Below the pieces are notes generated by a model. The model searched no databases, was not told the origin of the DNA, and was given only the letters and a program-made list of their open reading frames with translations. The translations under genes were made by a program, and so were the position numbers. A stretch of 64,000 nucleotides of DNA from Catenuloplanes niger (lineage in GTDB: Bacteria; Actinomycetota; Actinomycetes; Mycobacteriales; Micromonosporaceae), in contig NZ_JAVDYC010000001.1 of assembly GCF_031458255.1 (NCBI RefSeq), positions 5,031,001-5,095,000 of the forward strand. The letters are read 5' to 3'. Below, piece by piece: positions 1-9,443 of this stretch (position 1 is its first letter; every line of letters begins with the position of its first letter).

Positions 1-87
1 GAACTGGGGTGGGTCCCGGCCAAGCCGACGCTGCAGGCGATGATCGGTGACGCTTGGACCTTCTACCGGGAGCACGTGGCGGCATGA
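1..87 (+). CDS. galE: UDP-glucose 4-epimerase, C-terminal end (partial)
   Basis: Only the last 28 codons are in the window. They read LGWVPAKPTLQAMIGDAWTF and then end. This matches the usual C-terminus of GalE-type SDR epimerases, where an (E)LGW segment is followed by a helix with (D)AW. GalE interconverts UDP-galactose and UDP-glucose in the Leloir pathway in the cytoplasm. galK lies just downstream, which supports the call. The stop codon overlaps the start of a 26-codon mini-ORF as ATGA. The call rests on a short tail plus context, so another sugar-nucleotide epimerase of the same family is possible. Confidence 0.7.
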   Translation, partial: ELGWVPAKPTLQAMIGDAWTFYREHVAA

Positions 88-184
88 GTGAGCTTGCGAA
101 CGAATCGGCCAGCTCAGGGCCCGACGAATGTCGTCGGGGGAGCGAAGCGGAGGAGACGGCATGAGTGAGCTTGCGAACGAATCG
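80..184 (+). repeat. 28-bp perfect direct repeat flanking the mini-ORF
   Basis: Bases 80-107 and 157-184 are identical, offset by 77 bp. The mini-ORF and galK therefore begin with the same codons (MSELANES). The arrangement looks like a duplication created when the hairpin-bearing element entered the galE-galK junction, or a slippage product. Confidence 0.85.
84..164 (+). CDS. 26-aa mini-ORF coupling galE to galK (repeat element copy 1)
   Basis: The ORF starts with ATG overlapping the galE stop (ATGA) and ends with TGA overlapping the galK start (ATGA). It begins MSELANES and ends GSEAEETA. It contains a perfect hairpin at 120-138 (CCCGACGA, three-base loop, TCGTCGGG), followed by GGAGGAG that serves as the galK ribosome site. 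A second element with the same hairpin, ribosome site and C-terminal EETA lies at 18126-18194 between cdd and deoA. Both copies keep the ATGA overlaps at each end, so the likely role is translational coupling. Whether the peptide itself acts is unknown. Confidence 0.55.
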   Translation: MSELANESASSGPDECRRGSEAEETA

Positions 185-1315
185 TCGGCTGCGCACTTCG
201 CGTCGATCTTCTCCGGCGCGCCGGAGGGCACCTGGGTCGCGCCGGGCCGGGTGAACCTGATCGGCGAGCACACCGACTACAACGACGGCTTCGTGCTGCC
301 CTTCGCCATCCCGCAGCGGACCGAGGTGTCCGCCGCCCGGCTCCCCGGGAAGTCCTGGGAGGCGTGGTCCGCGCTGAACGGCGAGACCATCCGCTTCACC
401 GAGGACGACCTCACACCCGGCGGCGTCCCCGGCTGGGGCGCCTATGTGGCCTCGGTCGTCTGGGCGCTGCGCGAGCGGGGGTACGACGTGCCCGGTGCCC
501 GCCTGGCGATCACCTCGAACGTGCCGCTCGGCGCCGGCCTGTCGTCCTCCGCGTCGCTGGAGTCCGCCGTGCTGGGCGCACTCGTCGACCTGGGCGGGCT
601 GGACGTGCCGGTCGAGGAGCGGCCGGCGATCGCGCAGCTCGGTGAGAACGGATACGTCGGCATGCCCAGCGGCATCCTGGACCAGTCCGCGTCGATCCGC
701 TGCCGGGAGGGCCACGCGCTGTTCCTGGACTGCCGCACGCTGGAGGTCGAGCACATCCCGTTCGACCTGGCCGCGGCCGGCCTGGCGATCCTCGTGATCA
801 ACAGCAACGCGCCGCACCAGCTGGTCGACGGGGAGTACGCGGAGCGCCGGGCCAGCTGTGAGGCGGCCGCGGCCGCGCTCGGCGTGCCCGCGCTGCGCGA
901 CGTGGAGCTGTCCGGGCTGGACGACGCGCTGGCCCGGCTGGACGACGACGTGCTGCGCCGCCGGACCCGGCACATCGTCACGGAGGACGACCGGGTGCTG
1001 CGCACGGTGGAGCTGCTGCGGGCCGGCGACGTGCGCGGCATCGGCCCGCTGATGACCGCGTCGCACGCGTCCATGCGCGACGACTTCGAGATCACGGTGG
1101 AGCAGGTGGACCTGGCGGTCTCCGCGGCGCTGGAAGCCGGCGCGTTCGGCGCCCGGATGACCGGCGGCGGCTTCGGCGGGTGCGTGCTCGCGCTGGTCGA
1201 GGTGTCCGCGGCGGACGAGGTCCGGGCCGCGGTGGAGAAGGCCTACGCGGCCCGCTCGTTCACGCCGCCGACCACGTTCGCCGCCACCGCGGCGCCGGGC
1301 GCGCACCGCCGCTGA
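161..1315 (+). CDS. galK: Galactokinase
   Basis: This 384-residue GHMP kinase phosphorylates galactose to galactose-1-phosphate with ATP in the cytoplasm. The galactokinase signature GRVNLIGEHTDYNDG is near residue 30. The GHMP ATP loop LGAGLSSSASLE lies near residue 125, and the third motif MTGGGFGGC is near residue 340. An in-frame ATG at 128 exists, but 161 is preferred because GGAGGAG lies nine bases before it and it makes an ATGA overlap with the mini-ORF. The first eight residues copy those of the mini-ORF and are probably a recent N-terminal addition. The gene is linked to galE, as in Leloir operons. Confidence 0.95.
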   Translation: MSELANESSAAHFASIFSGAPEGTWVAPGRVNLIGEHTDYNDGFVLPFAIPQRTEVSAARLPGKSWEAWSALNGETIRFTEDDLTPGGVPGWGAYVASVVWALRERGYDVPGARLAITSNVPLGAGLSSSASLESAVLGALVDLGGLDVPVEERPAIAQLGENGYVGMPSGILDQSASIRCREGHALFLDCRTLEVEHIPFDLAAAGLAILVINSNAPHQLVDGEYAERRASCEAAAAALGVPALRDVELSGLDDALARLDDDVLRRRTRHIVTEDDRVLRTVELLRAGDVRGIGPLMTASHASMRDDFEITVEQVDLAVSAALEAGAFGARMTGGGFGGCVLALVEVSAADEVRAAVEKAYAARSFTPPTTFAATAAPGAHRR

Positions 1316-1370
1316 CCCCGGCCCGTGATCGAGGCGTCCCGCGGCACGGGGGCGCCCGGTCCCGGTCGTG

Positions 1371-1403
1371 CGAATGGCCCCGGGCGACGCCCGGGGCCAT
1401 TCG
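1371..1403. terminator. Bidirectional terminator hairpin
   Basis: A perfect 15-bp stem (1371-1385 with 1389-1403) has a GAC loop. It sits between the convergent ends of galK and the gene at 1431-2705. There is no long T tract, as is common in actinomycetes. Confidence 0.8.
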
Positions 1404-1430
1404 CGTGTCGCGCCCAGAAGGGCGGGCGCG

Positions 1431-2705
1431 TCAGGTGATCCAGAGTTTCTGCCAGGTGAGTCCGTCGGTGGAGAACGCGACGTAGCCGGCGCCGTAGAGG
1501 TTCTCGGCGACCCAGCCGGCCGTGGTCCGGCGCAGCTCGCCGACGGTCGGCAGCGAGCCGGTCAGCTTCGTGAACGTGGCGCCGTGGTCGGCGCTGACCC
1601 ACCAGGTGGCGCCGCCGTTGGCGACCAGCAGCCGGCCGTCCGGCAGCGGCACCGCCTCGCCGGACACCGAACCCGGCCGGTCGGCGCCGCCGGCCGTGCG
1701 CGTGGCGTGGAACGAGCCGCCGCCGTCGGTGGAGTGGTGGATCGCCAGCACCGCGTCGTCCTTGCCGGTGACGATCACGTAGACGTGCTCGTTGCGGACC
1801 GCGACCGAGATGCCCTCGACGCCGCCGGTGCCGAACGAGCGCAGGTCCCAGCTCTTGCCCGCGTCGTGGGTGACCGCGACCGCGGCCCGGCCGGCGTGGT
1901 CGACGCCCGCGACCCACCACGCGCGCGAGGCGGTGGCGGCCGGCGCGACCCAGCGCACGTCCAGCGCGGGCTGGGTGGCCAGTGCGACCGCGCGGCCGCC
2001 GGTGGACAGCGCCGCGGTCCGGAACGCGCCGCTCTCGGCCTGACGGCGGCACATCACGTCGCCGTCGGTCAGCGAGTTCGTGGACGCGGCGTCGTTCGGC
2101 ACGCGGGTCCAGTCCCGGCCGGAGTTGCCGGAGACCAGCGACTCGGTCTTCGAGCCGAGGACCACGGTGCCGCCGGCGAACGCGTTCAGCTCGGTGATCT
2201 CCAGGTCGGTGTCGACCGGGCTGGTCTCCCACGTCCGGCCGCCGTCCGTGGTCCGGGCCAGCGTGCGGGCGCAGCGCGGGTCGCCGGTGCAGTCGTTCAG
2301 CACGTACCCGGTGGTCTTGTCGACGAACGCGACCTGGCCGATCCGGCCGGGCAGCTCGGTGATCTCGGCGCGGTCCTCCAGGCCGATCAGCGTGATGCCG
2401 TCGCTGCTGGTGACGGACGTGTCCGGCGTCGGGCCGGCGGCACCGGACGGGCTCGCGGTGACCGGGACGGCCGCGATCGGCGCGCCCCGGCCGGTGTCGC
2501 CGCCGAGCTGCGGGCGCAGCGCGACCACGCCGCCGGTCAGGACCGCGAGCGTGGCGACCGCGGCGGTGGCGACGCGCCGGCGACGGGCGCGGTGGGCGTG
2601 CGCCCGGGCCCGCAGCGCGCCGAGCGGTGGCTGCGAGATGCGGCCGAGCACGTCGTTGCGGGCGGCGTCGAGGCGCTCGTCCAGCGACGGGTCCTCAGCG
2701 GGCAC
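1431..2705 (-). CDS. Membrane-anchored BNR/sialidase-like propeller protein
   Basis: This 424-residue protein has a short basic cytoplasmic N-terminus with RRRR near residue 42. One transmembrane segment follows (VATAAVATLAVLTGGVVAL, residues 46-64). The large outer domain holds repeated (T)xDGGxTW or (S)xDxGxxW blades, for example RTTDGGRTWE, HDAGKSWD, STDGGGSFH and SADHGATFT. These are typical of BNR/photosystem-stability-type propellers. It starts with GTG and overlaps the ECF sigma gene by 11 bases, so the two are co-translated. By position it could act as a sensor or anti-sigma partner, but no zinc anti-sigma motif (HxxxCxxC) is seen. Confidence 0.6.
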   Translation of the reverse strand: MPAEDPSLDERLDAARNDVLGRISQPPLGALRARAHAHRARRRRVATAAVATLAVLTGGVVALRPQLGGDTGRGAPIAAVPVTASPSGAAGPTPDTSVTSSDGITLIGLEDRAEITELPGRIGQVAFVDKTTGYVLNDCTGDPRCARTLARTTDGGRTWETSPVDTDLEITELNAFAGGTVVLGSKTESLVSGNSGRDWTRVPNDAASTNSLTDGDVMCRRQAESGAFRTAALSTGGRAVALATQPALDVRWVAPAATASRAWWVAGVDHAGRAAVAVTHDAGKSWDLRSFGTGGVEGISVAVRNEHVYVIVTGKDDAVLAIHHSTDGGGSFHATRTAGGADRPGSVSGEAVPLPDGRLLVANGGATWWVSADHGATFTKLTGSLPTVGELRRTTAGWVAENLYGAGYVAFSTDGLTWQKLWIT

Positions 2706-3333
2706 GGACCACCTCCACCCCCGCGGCCGCGACCCCGGGCAGCGGGGCGGCCTTGCGTCGTACCGGTGCTGGCTTGGGCATTGTCTCGGTTTTCTCCGGT
2801 GCCGGTTCTGGTGCGTGCCCGGGGTAGTCCGCGAGCAGCTCGGACATCGCGGCCCGCCCCCGGTAGAGGCGGGACTTGACCGTGCCGGTGGGCAGGTCGA
2901 GGAGCGCGGCTATCTCCTCGACCGGCAGGTCGGCGAAGTAGTGCAGCGTGATCACCTGGCGGTAGCCGGCCGGGATCCGGGCCAGCGCCGCGTGCACGTC
3001 CGGCCGTTCCGGGCCGGGTGGCGGCGCGACGGCCTCGACCAGCGGACGGTCGCGCAGCAGGATCGTGTCGAGCAGCTTCCGCCGCCGCCAGCGCCGCCGG
3101 ACCACGTTGATCGCGACGGTACGCAGCCAGGCCTCCGGATTGTCCAGCGAGGTGAGCGTGCCCGGCCGGGCCAGGGCGCGGGCGAACGCCTCCTGCACCA
3201 CGTCCTGCGCCTCGGTCAGGTCCGTGGTGAACGCGTAGACCTGCGTCACGAGCCGCCGGTAGCAGGCGTGGTAGATCTCCGTGAGGGCGCGCTCGTCATC
3301 GTCGCCGATCTCCTCGTCGCGTTGTGCCAGCAA
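2695..3333 (-). CDS. ECF-type RNA polymerase sigma factor
   Basis: This 212-residue protein has region 2 (YRRLVTQVYAFTTDLTEAQDVVQEAFARAL) near residues 30-60. The region 2.4-type helix NPEAWLRTVAINVVRRRWRR follows. Region 4 shows IPAGYRQVITLHYFADLPVEEIA and the helix-turn-helix TGTVKSRLYRGRAAM near residue 175. It directs core polymerase to alternative promoters and is probably tied to the signal sensed by the overlapping downstream membrane protein. The start is taken at TTG 3333, since no ATG is better placed. The 40-residue Pro/Lys/Arg-rich C-terminal tail is unusual. Confidence 0.88.
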   Translation of the reverse strand: MLAQRDEEIGDDDERALTEIYHACYRRLVTQVYAFTTDLTEAQDVVQEAFARALARPGTLTSLDNPEAWLRTVAINVVRRRWRRRKLLDTILLRDRPLVEAVAPPPGPERPDVHAALARIPAGYRQVITLHYFADLPVEEIAALLDLPTGTVKSRLYRGRAAMSELLADYPGHAPEPAPEKTETMPKPAPVRRKAAPLPGVAAAGVEVVRAR

Positions 3334-3363
3334 CCGTGGCCTCCCGGCGTCGTCATCGCGATA

Positions 3364-3377
3364 GTTGAACCTTCAAC
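3364..3377. promoter_or_regulatory. Palindrome GTTGAA-CC-TTCAAC in the sigma/trpS intergenic region
   Basis: A perfect 6-bp inverted repeat with a 2-bp centre lies 30 bp upstream of the sigma-factor start and 63 bp upstream of trpS. It may be a regulator site or part of an ECF promoter. The function is inferred from position only. Confidence 0.35.
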
Positions 3378-3416
3378 CTACTCTCTCCATGCAGGGTACG
3401 ACCCATACCTGTGTGA

Positions 3417-4466
<1,050 letters not shown>

Positions 4467-4988
4467 GTGCCGCACACCACGAAGGTCGGCGTCGCGGTCG
4501 ACATCCCCGAGCCGTGGGGCAGCGTGCTCACCGCGCGCCGCGCCGAGGCCGGTGACCCGCAGGCCGCGTTCGTGCCCGCGCACGTCACGCTGCTCGGCCC
4601 GACCGAGATCGACGCGGACGCGCTGCCCGCCATCGAGAAGCACCTGGCGGCGGTCGCGTCCGCGCACCCGTCGTTCGAGCTGCACCTGCGCGGCACCGGC
4701 ACGTTCCGGCCGCTCACCCAGGTGGTGTTCGTGGCGGTCGCCACCGGCATCGGCGAGTGCGAGCGGCTGGCCTCGGCGATCGCGGCGGCCGAGGACATCG
4801 ACCGGCAGCTCAAGTTCCCGTACCACCCGCACGTCACGATCGCCCAGGACGTGACGCCCGAGGCGCTGGACGCGGCGTACGAGGACCTGGCGGACTTCGA
4901 GGCGCGCTTCGAGGTTGACGCGTTCACGCTGTTCCTGCACAACGGCGAAGGCGCCTGGCAGCCCCGACGCGACTTTCCGCTGCGCTAG
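4467..4988 (+). CDS. 2'-5' RNA ligase family (2H phosphoesterase) protein
   Basis: This 173-residue protein shows both H-x-T motifs of the 2H phosphoesterase superfamily: HVTLLGPT near residue 32 and HVTIAQD near residue 115. Such proteins act on 2',5'- or cyclic-phosphate nucleic acid ends, but the in-vivo substrate is unknown. The GTG start follows the trpS stop with no gap, and the end overlaps the next gene by one base. This points to translational coupling with trpS. Confidence 0.85.
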   Translation: MPHTTKVGVAVDIPEPWGSVLTARRAEAGDPQAAFVPAHVTLLGPTEIDADALPAIEKHLAAVASAHPSFELHLRGTGTFRPLTQVVFVAVATGIGECERLASAIAAAEDIDRQLKFPYHPHVTIAQDVTPEALDAAYEDLADFEARFEVDAFTLFLHNGEGAWQPRRDFPLR

Positions 4989-5884
4989 TGCTCGGCCGGG
5001 TGCTCCACGCGGTGGACGACACCGTCGTGCGCGCCCGCCGGGCCAGCCGCGTCTTCGATCACTTCTGGCTGGCCCAGGAACGGTACGGCGAGGTGCTGGC
5101 CGGCCGGTGCGCGGCCGCGATCGCGTACTACTCGTTCTTCGCGCTGTTCGCGATCGGCCTGCTGGCGTACTCCGTCTTCGGGTTCCTGCTCAGCTTCAAC
5201 CTGGACCTGTTCGACGCGGTCCGGCACTATCTGTCGCAGAACATGCAGATCATCGACCCGAACGCGATCCTGGACAGCCGCGGCCGGGTCGGCCTGATCG
5301 GAGTGTTCGGGTTGCTCTTCTCCGGCATCGGCTGGGTCGAGGCGATCCGCTCGTCGCAGCGGCTGATCTGGCGGCTCGACCAGCAGCCCGGCAACCTGAT
5401 CGTCCGGCGCCTGGTCGACCTGGGCGTGCTGCTCGGCATCCTGATCATGCTGGCCGCGTCGATCGCGGCGGTGGACGCGCTGGAGGGCCTGATCGGCTGG
5501 CTGGCCGGCGGACTCAACTTCCTCACCTCCGCGTTCGCCTGGCTGATGCAGCTGATGCTCAACATGCTGCTCGGCGCCGCGCTGCTGGTGGCCGTGCCGC
5601 GGCTGCGGATGACACTGCGCCGGGTGGCGCCGTCGGTGCTGCAGGTCGGCGTCGGCGTGACGCTGCTCAACACGGTCGGCCGGTACGTGATCGGGCTCGC
5701 CCAGCACAACCCGGCGTACACGGTGGTCACCGGCGCGGTCGGCCTGCTGGTCTACCTCTACCTGCTCAACCAGATGCTGCTGTTCGCGGCCGCGTGGGCG
5801 GCGACCAGTCCGCACGGCAAGGTCTGGGACTACTCCGGCGGCCCGGTCGAGAATCATGACGGCGACCGGCTCCACTTGGCATGA
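4988..5884 (+). CDS. YihY/BrkB family membrane protein
   Basis: This 298-residue integral membrane protein has about six hydrophobic segments: residues 40-65, 95-120, 145-170, 185-210, 225-245 and 250-270. The family hallmark RCAAAIAYYSFFALF is near residue 35. Despite the old name ribonuclease BN, the family is of uncertain function and probably involves envelope transport. GTG overlaps the preceding stop by one base, and the 3' end overlaps the next gene by ATGA. Confidence 0.85.
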   Translation: MLGRVLHAVDDTVVRARRASRVFDHFWLAQERYGEVLAGRCAAAIAYYSFFALFAIGLLAYSVFGFLLSFNLDLFDAVRHYLSQNMQIIDPNAILDSRGRVGLIGVFGLLFSGIGWVEAIRSSQRLIWRLDQQPGNLIVRRLVDLGVLLGILIMLAASIAAVDALEGLIGWLAGGLNFLTSAFAWLMQLMLNMLLGAALLVAVPRLRMTLRRVAPSVLQVGVGVTLLNTVGRYVIGLAQHNPAYTVVTGAVGLLVYLYLLNQMLLFAAAWAATSPHGKVWDYSGGPVENHDGDRLHLA

Positions 5885-6318
5885 TGAGGCCCATGGGGGC
5901 TTTGGTGACGCTTGACCTGCCGGACGATTCGCCGACGCTGGACCTGCCGTGGATCATCACGTTCGGGCCGCTGTCCGACGACGACGAGTGGGAACCGGTG
6001 GTCTGCGGGCCGTACGAGCGGCAGCACGCGCTGTCGTTGGCCGAGTCCGTGGTGGCGGACGAGCAGCTGATGGCCGTGGTGGAACCGCTGCTGCCGTCCA
6101 CGGCCGCGGCCGAGATCCGCGACGAGATCGAGAAGGCGCGTCGGCTGGCCGAGGAGGAGCCGCCGCAGCTCGGCGACGAGAGCTTCGGCGACACGGGCCT
6201 GTCCGGCCTGCTCGACGAGGACGGTCACGACCACGATCACCTGGAGGCGGCTGAGCCGCCCACGTCCGCGGAGATCAAGGCGGGCATGCGGCGGATCGCG
6301 GCCAAGCTCTCCGCCTGA
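5881..6318 (+). CDS. Small acidic hypothetical protein
   Basis: This 145-residue soluble protein is acidic, with clusters such as DEDGHDHDH near residue 115. The start at 5881 overlaps the YihY gene by ATGA. A second ATG at 5893 is also plausible. No catalytic motif is recognised. It is the last gene of the trpS-led chain and meets the LacI gene tail to tail. Confidence 0.6.
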   Translation: MMRPMGALVTLDLPDDSPTLDLPWIITFGPLSDDDEWEPVVCGPYERQHALSLAESVVADEQLMAVVEPLLPSTAAAEIRDEIEKARRLAEEEPPQLGDESFGDTGLSGLLDEDGHDHDHLEAAEPPTSAEIKAGMRRIAAKLSA

Positions 6319-6345
6319 CCGATCGGACCCGGCCCGGGCACGGAC

Positions 6346-7383
6346 TCAGGCGGGGACCGCCAGCGTGGTGCGGGCGGCGGCGGTGGAGCCGCGGACGACC
6401 AGCTCGGGACGGAACACGTACTCCGAGCGCGGCGCCGCGTGGCCGTTGATCTCGTCGACCAGCGCGCGCACCGCGGCCACCGCCATCGGGTGCACGGGCT
6501 GGCGCAGCGTGGTCAGCGGCGGGTCGGTGAACGCGGTCAGCGGTGAGTCGTCGAAACCCACCACGGACAGGTCGCCGGGCACCGAGAGCCCGCGTCGCCG
6601 GCCGGCCCGCACCGCGCCCAGCGCCATCAGGTCCGAGCCGGAGATGATCGCGGTGACGCCCGCGTCCAGCAGCCGGGTGGTGGCCGCGTCGCCACCCTCC
6701 ACACCGAACAGCAGGGACAGCGAGATCAGCGGGTCCAGCTCCGGGCCGGGCGTGCCGGTCAGCCGGGTCATGGCCGCGCGGAACCCCTCGATCTTGCGGC
6801 GCACCGGCGTGAACCGGTCCGGGCCGGAGATGAAGCCGATCCGCCGGTGGCCGAGCGCGACCAGGTGGGCGACGGCCAGTTCGGCGGCGTCCCGGTCGTC
6901 GCAGGAGATGAACGGCGCGTCCACGTCCGGCGTGTAGCCGTTGATCAGCACGATCGGCAGCGGGCGGGTGGTGAGCCGCCGGTATCGCTCCAGGTCGGCC
7001 GTGGTGTCCGCGTGCAGGCCGGAGACGAAGACGATGCCGGAGACCTGGCGGTCCAGCAGCATCTCCACGTACTCGTCCTCGGTGACGCCGCCGGGCGTCT
7101 GCGTGCACAGGACCGGCGTGTAACCGGTCTGGGACAGGCTCGACTCGATCTCCTGCGCGAACGCCGGAAAGATCGGATTGTTCAGCTCCGGCACGATCAG
7201 GCCGACCAGGCCGGCGCTGCGCTTGCGCAGGCGGGCCGGACGCTCGTAACCCAGCACGTCGAGCGCGGTGAGCACGGCCTGGCGCGTGTCGCCGGCGACG
7301 CCCGGCCGGTCGTTCAGGACGCGGGACACGGTCGCCTCGCTGACCTGCGCCTGCTGGGCGATGTCCGACAGACGTGCGCGCAT
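6346..7383 (-). CDS. LacI family transcriptional regulator
   Basis: This 345-residue repressor has the N-terminal LacI helix-turn-helix (LSDIAQQAQVSEATVSRVLNDRPGV, residues 4-28). A hinge and a periplasmic-binding-like sugar domain follow, with typical landmarks AELAVAHLVALGHRRIGFISGP and VVGFDDSPLTAFTDPPLTTLRQP. The start is placed at ATG 7383, since six extra residues from 7401 would precede the conserved DNA-binding helix. It is divergent from the secreted LVIVD protein, and two dyads lie between them. The effector is unknown but probably a sugar. Confidence 0.9.
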   Translation of the reverse strand: MRARLSDIAQQAQVSEATVSRVLNDRPGVAGDTRQAVLTALDVLGYERPARLRKRSAGLVGLIVPELNNPIFPAFAQEIESSLSQTGYTPVLCTQTPGGVTEDEYVEMLLDRQVSGIVFVSGLHADTTADLERYRRLTTRPLPIVLINGYTPDVDAPFISCDDRDAAELAVAHLVALGHRRIGFISGPDRFTPVRRKIEGFRAAMTRLTGTPGPELDPLISLSLLFGVEGGDAATTRLLDAGVTAIISGSDLMALGAVRAGRRRGLSVPGDLSVVGFDDSPLTAFTDPPLTTLRQPVHPMAVAAVRALVDEINGHAAPRSEYVFRPELVVRGSTAAARTTLAVPA

Positions 7384-7465
7384 TCGAGAACAGTAACCCA
7401 TCGGCAGGTCGCCGCGGGGTCCTGCGCAACCTGGTTGACCGGCCGCTCAGTTATGACGGTCCTGT

Positions 7466-7526
7466 TGCGTAACGAACGCAGAGTGGTGGGAAGTTCACAA
7501 CGGGCTGGTATTTGCGGAGTGCAAAT
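7466..7526. promoter_or_regulatory. Two dyads in the LacI/LVIVD divergent region
   Basis: TGCGT-AACGA-ACGCA lies at 7466-7480 and ATTTGC-GGAGT-GCAAAT at 7510-7526. Both are perfect inverted repeats with 5-bp centres, which is the geometry of a repressor operator. They sit between the LacI gene start (7383) and the LVIVD gene start (7580). Either could be the LacI-family operator. Confidence 0.4.
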
Positions 7527-7579
7527 GCTTCGATGTCCAGGTACGGCAGCCGCGCCGTCCTGATCGAAGGGCAGTGTGT

Positions 7580-9376
7580 ATGACCAGCCACACCCCACGA
7601 GGGTTACGCAGGCTCAGTCTCGCCGGGTTCGCCGCGACCGCCGCCACGCTCGTGGCCGTGGCCTCGGCACCCACCGCCGCCTATGCTGCGGAGATCCCCG
7701 GCGTCGACGAGATCGTCCACAGTGACAACCTCACCCAGCTGGCGAACGTGCCGAAGTCGGCCGCGTTCGGCCAGCTGAACTCCGACCTGGCGTTCCAGGG
7801 GAAGTACGCGTTCTCCGGAAACTACAACGGTTTCGTCGTCTACGACATCAGCGTCCCGGCGGCGCCGGCGGTCGTCAGCGAGGTCGTCTGCGTGGGTGCG
7901 CAGAACGACATCTCGGTCCTCGGCAACCTGCTCTTCCTCTCCACCGACTCGTCCCGCAGCGACGACTCGTGCAACAGCACGGCTCTCCCGGCGTCGGACA
8001 AGAACGCGTGGGAGGGCATCAAGATCTTCGACATCACCGACAAGGCCGCGCCGAAGTACATAAAGTCGGTCGAGACCAACTGCGGGTCGCACACGCACAC
8101 GCTGGTGCCGTCCAAGAAGGACGTGTACGTCTACGTCTCGTCGTACTCGCCGTCCGCGACGTACCCGGACTGCCTCCCGCCGCACGATTCCATCTCGATC
8201 ATCAAGGTGCCGCTGGACAAGCCGACGGACGCGGCGGTGATCACCGCGCCGAACCTGTTCCCGGACGGCGGCAACCCGGGCGGCAACGGCAGCTCCGCGA
8301 CGACCGGCTGCCACGACATCACGGCGTACCCGGCGAAGAAGATCGCGGCGGGTGCCTGCATGGGTGACGGCATCCTGCTGGACATCTCCGACCCGGCGGC
8401 GCCGGTCGTCACCGAGCGGGTGCGGGACCTGACGAACTTCGCGTTCTGGCACTCCGCCTCGTTCAACAACGCCGGCACCAAGGTGATCTTCACCGACGAG
8501 CTCGGCGGCGGTGGGCTCGCCACCTGCAACCCGGAGATCGGGCCGACCCGGGGCGCGGACGCGGTCTACGACCTGACCGGCGGCAAGCTCGAGTTCAAGA
8601 GCTACTTCAAGATCCCGCGTGAGAACGCGTGGAACGAGAACTGCGTCGCGCACAACGGCTCGATCATCCCCGCGTTCGGCCGGGACATCCTGGTCCAGGC
8701 GTGGTACCAGGGCGGCGTCTCGGTCTGGGACTTCACCGACTCGGCGAACCCGGTGGAGCTCGGCTACTGGGAGCGCGGCCCGCTCAGCACCACCGGCACG
8801 GCCACCGGTGGATCGTGGTCGGCGTACTACTACAACGGCCTGATCTACTCGAACGACATCGCGAAGGGCTTCGACGTGCTGAAGCTCGACGACCCGCGGA
8901 CGAACAGCGCGGCGGCCGTCCGGTTCAGCGAGCTGAACGTCCAGACGCAGCCGCAGTACCCGGCCTGTGACACGGTCCTGCGCGACGCGTCCCGCAGCAT
9001 CACCGTCAAGCGCGGTGTCACCTGCGTCGACGGCGGCACGATCCGCGGCAAGGTGGAGGTGTCGAAGGGCGCTACGCTGCTGGCCTACGGCGCGACCGTG
9101 GCCGGCGACGTGCGGGTCACCGGCGGCGGCACGTTCTCGCTGCTGGACAGCAGCGTCACGGGTGACGTCTGGGCGGACGAGCTGGCCCAGGTGTACGTGG
9201 CGGGCAACCGGATCTCCGGCGACCTGGACGTGCACGACACCAAGGGTGCGGTCGTCATCGCCGGCAACACGATCGGCGGCAGCCTGGAGTGTGAGTACAA
9301 CAAGGTCGCCCCGGTCAACGACGGTGTGCGGAACACCGTGGACCACCGCGAGCCGGGCGCCTGCGCCGAGCTGTAA
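7580..9376 (+). CDS. Secreted LVIVD-repeat propeller protein with right-handed-repeat tail
   Basis: This 598-residue exported protein has a signal peptide at residues 1-35 (RRLSLAGFAATAATLVAVASAP) ending near AYA-AEI. Residues 60-430 carry LVIVD-type blades (YDISVPAAPAVVSEV, FDITDKAAPKYIKSV, LDISDPAAPVVTERV, WDFTDSANPVELGYW). Residues 465-580 form short repeats (GTIRGKVEVSKGATLLAYGA, GDVRVTGGG, GDVWADELAQVYVAGN, GDLDVHD) like polymer-forming or beta-helix cytoskeletal modules. GAAGGG supports ATG 7580 over GTG 7574. It is probably a surface or matrix protein. Its divergent LacI regulator may control it. The function is not established. Confidence 0.75.
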   Translation: MTSHTPRGLRRLSLAGFAATAATLVAVASAPTAAYAAEIPGVDEIVHSDNLTQLANVPKSAAFGQLNSDLAFQGKYAFSGNYNGFVVYDISVPAAPAVVSEVVCVGAQNDISVLGNLLFLSTDSSRSDDSCNSTALPASDKNAWEGIKIFDITDKAAPKYIKSVETNCGSHTHTLVPSKKDVYVYVSSYSPSATYPDCLPPHDSISIIKVPLDKPTDAAVITAPNLFPDGGNPGGNGSSATTGCHDITAYPAKKIAAGACMGDGILLDISDPAAPVVTERVRDLTNFAFWHSASFNNAGTKVIFTDELGGGGLATCNPEIGPTRGADAVYDLTGGKLEFKSYFKIPRENAWNENCVAHNGSIIPAFGRDILVQAWYQGGVSVWDFTDSANPVELGYWERGPLSTTGTATGGSWSAYYYNGLIYSNDIAKGFDVLKLDDPRTNSAAAVRFSELNVQTQPQYPACDTVLRDASRSITVKRGVTCVDGGTIRGKVEVSKGATLLAYGATVAGDVRVTGGGTFSLLDSSVTGDVWADELAQVYVAGNRISGDLDVHDTKGAVVIAGNTIGGSLECEYNKVAPVNDGVRNTVDHREPGACAEL

Positions 9377-9392
9377 CCCGGTCCCGCCGACG

Positions 9393-9424
9393 ACGGGCCC
9401 GCTCCCTGCCGGGGGCGGGCCCGT
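9393..9424. terminator. Hairpin terminator between convergent genes
   Basis: ACGGGCCCGC (9393-9402) pairs with GCGGGCCCGT (9415-9424) around a 12-base loop. It lies 16 bp after the LVIVD gene stop and just before the convergent membrane-protein gene end. Confidence 0.75.
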
Positions 9425-9443
9425 TCCGTCGCCACCCTCGCGA

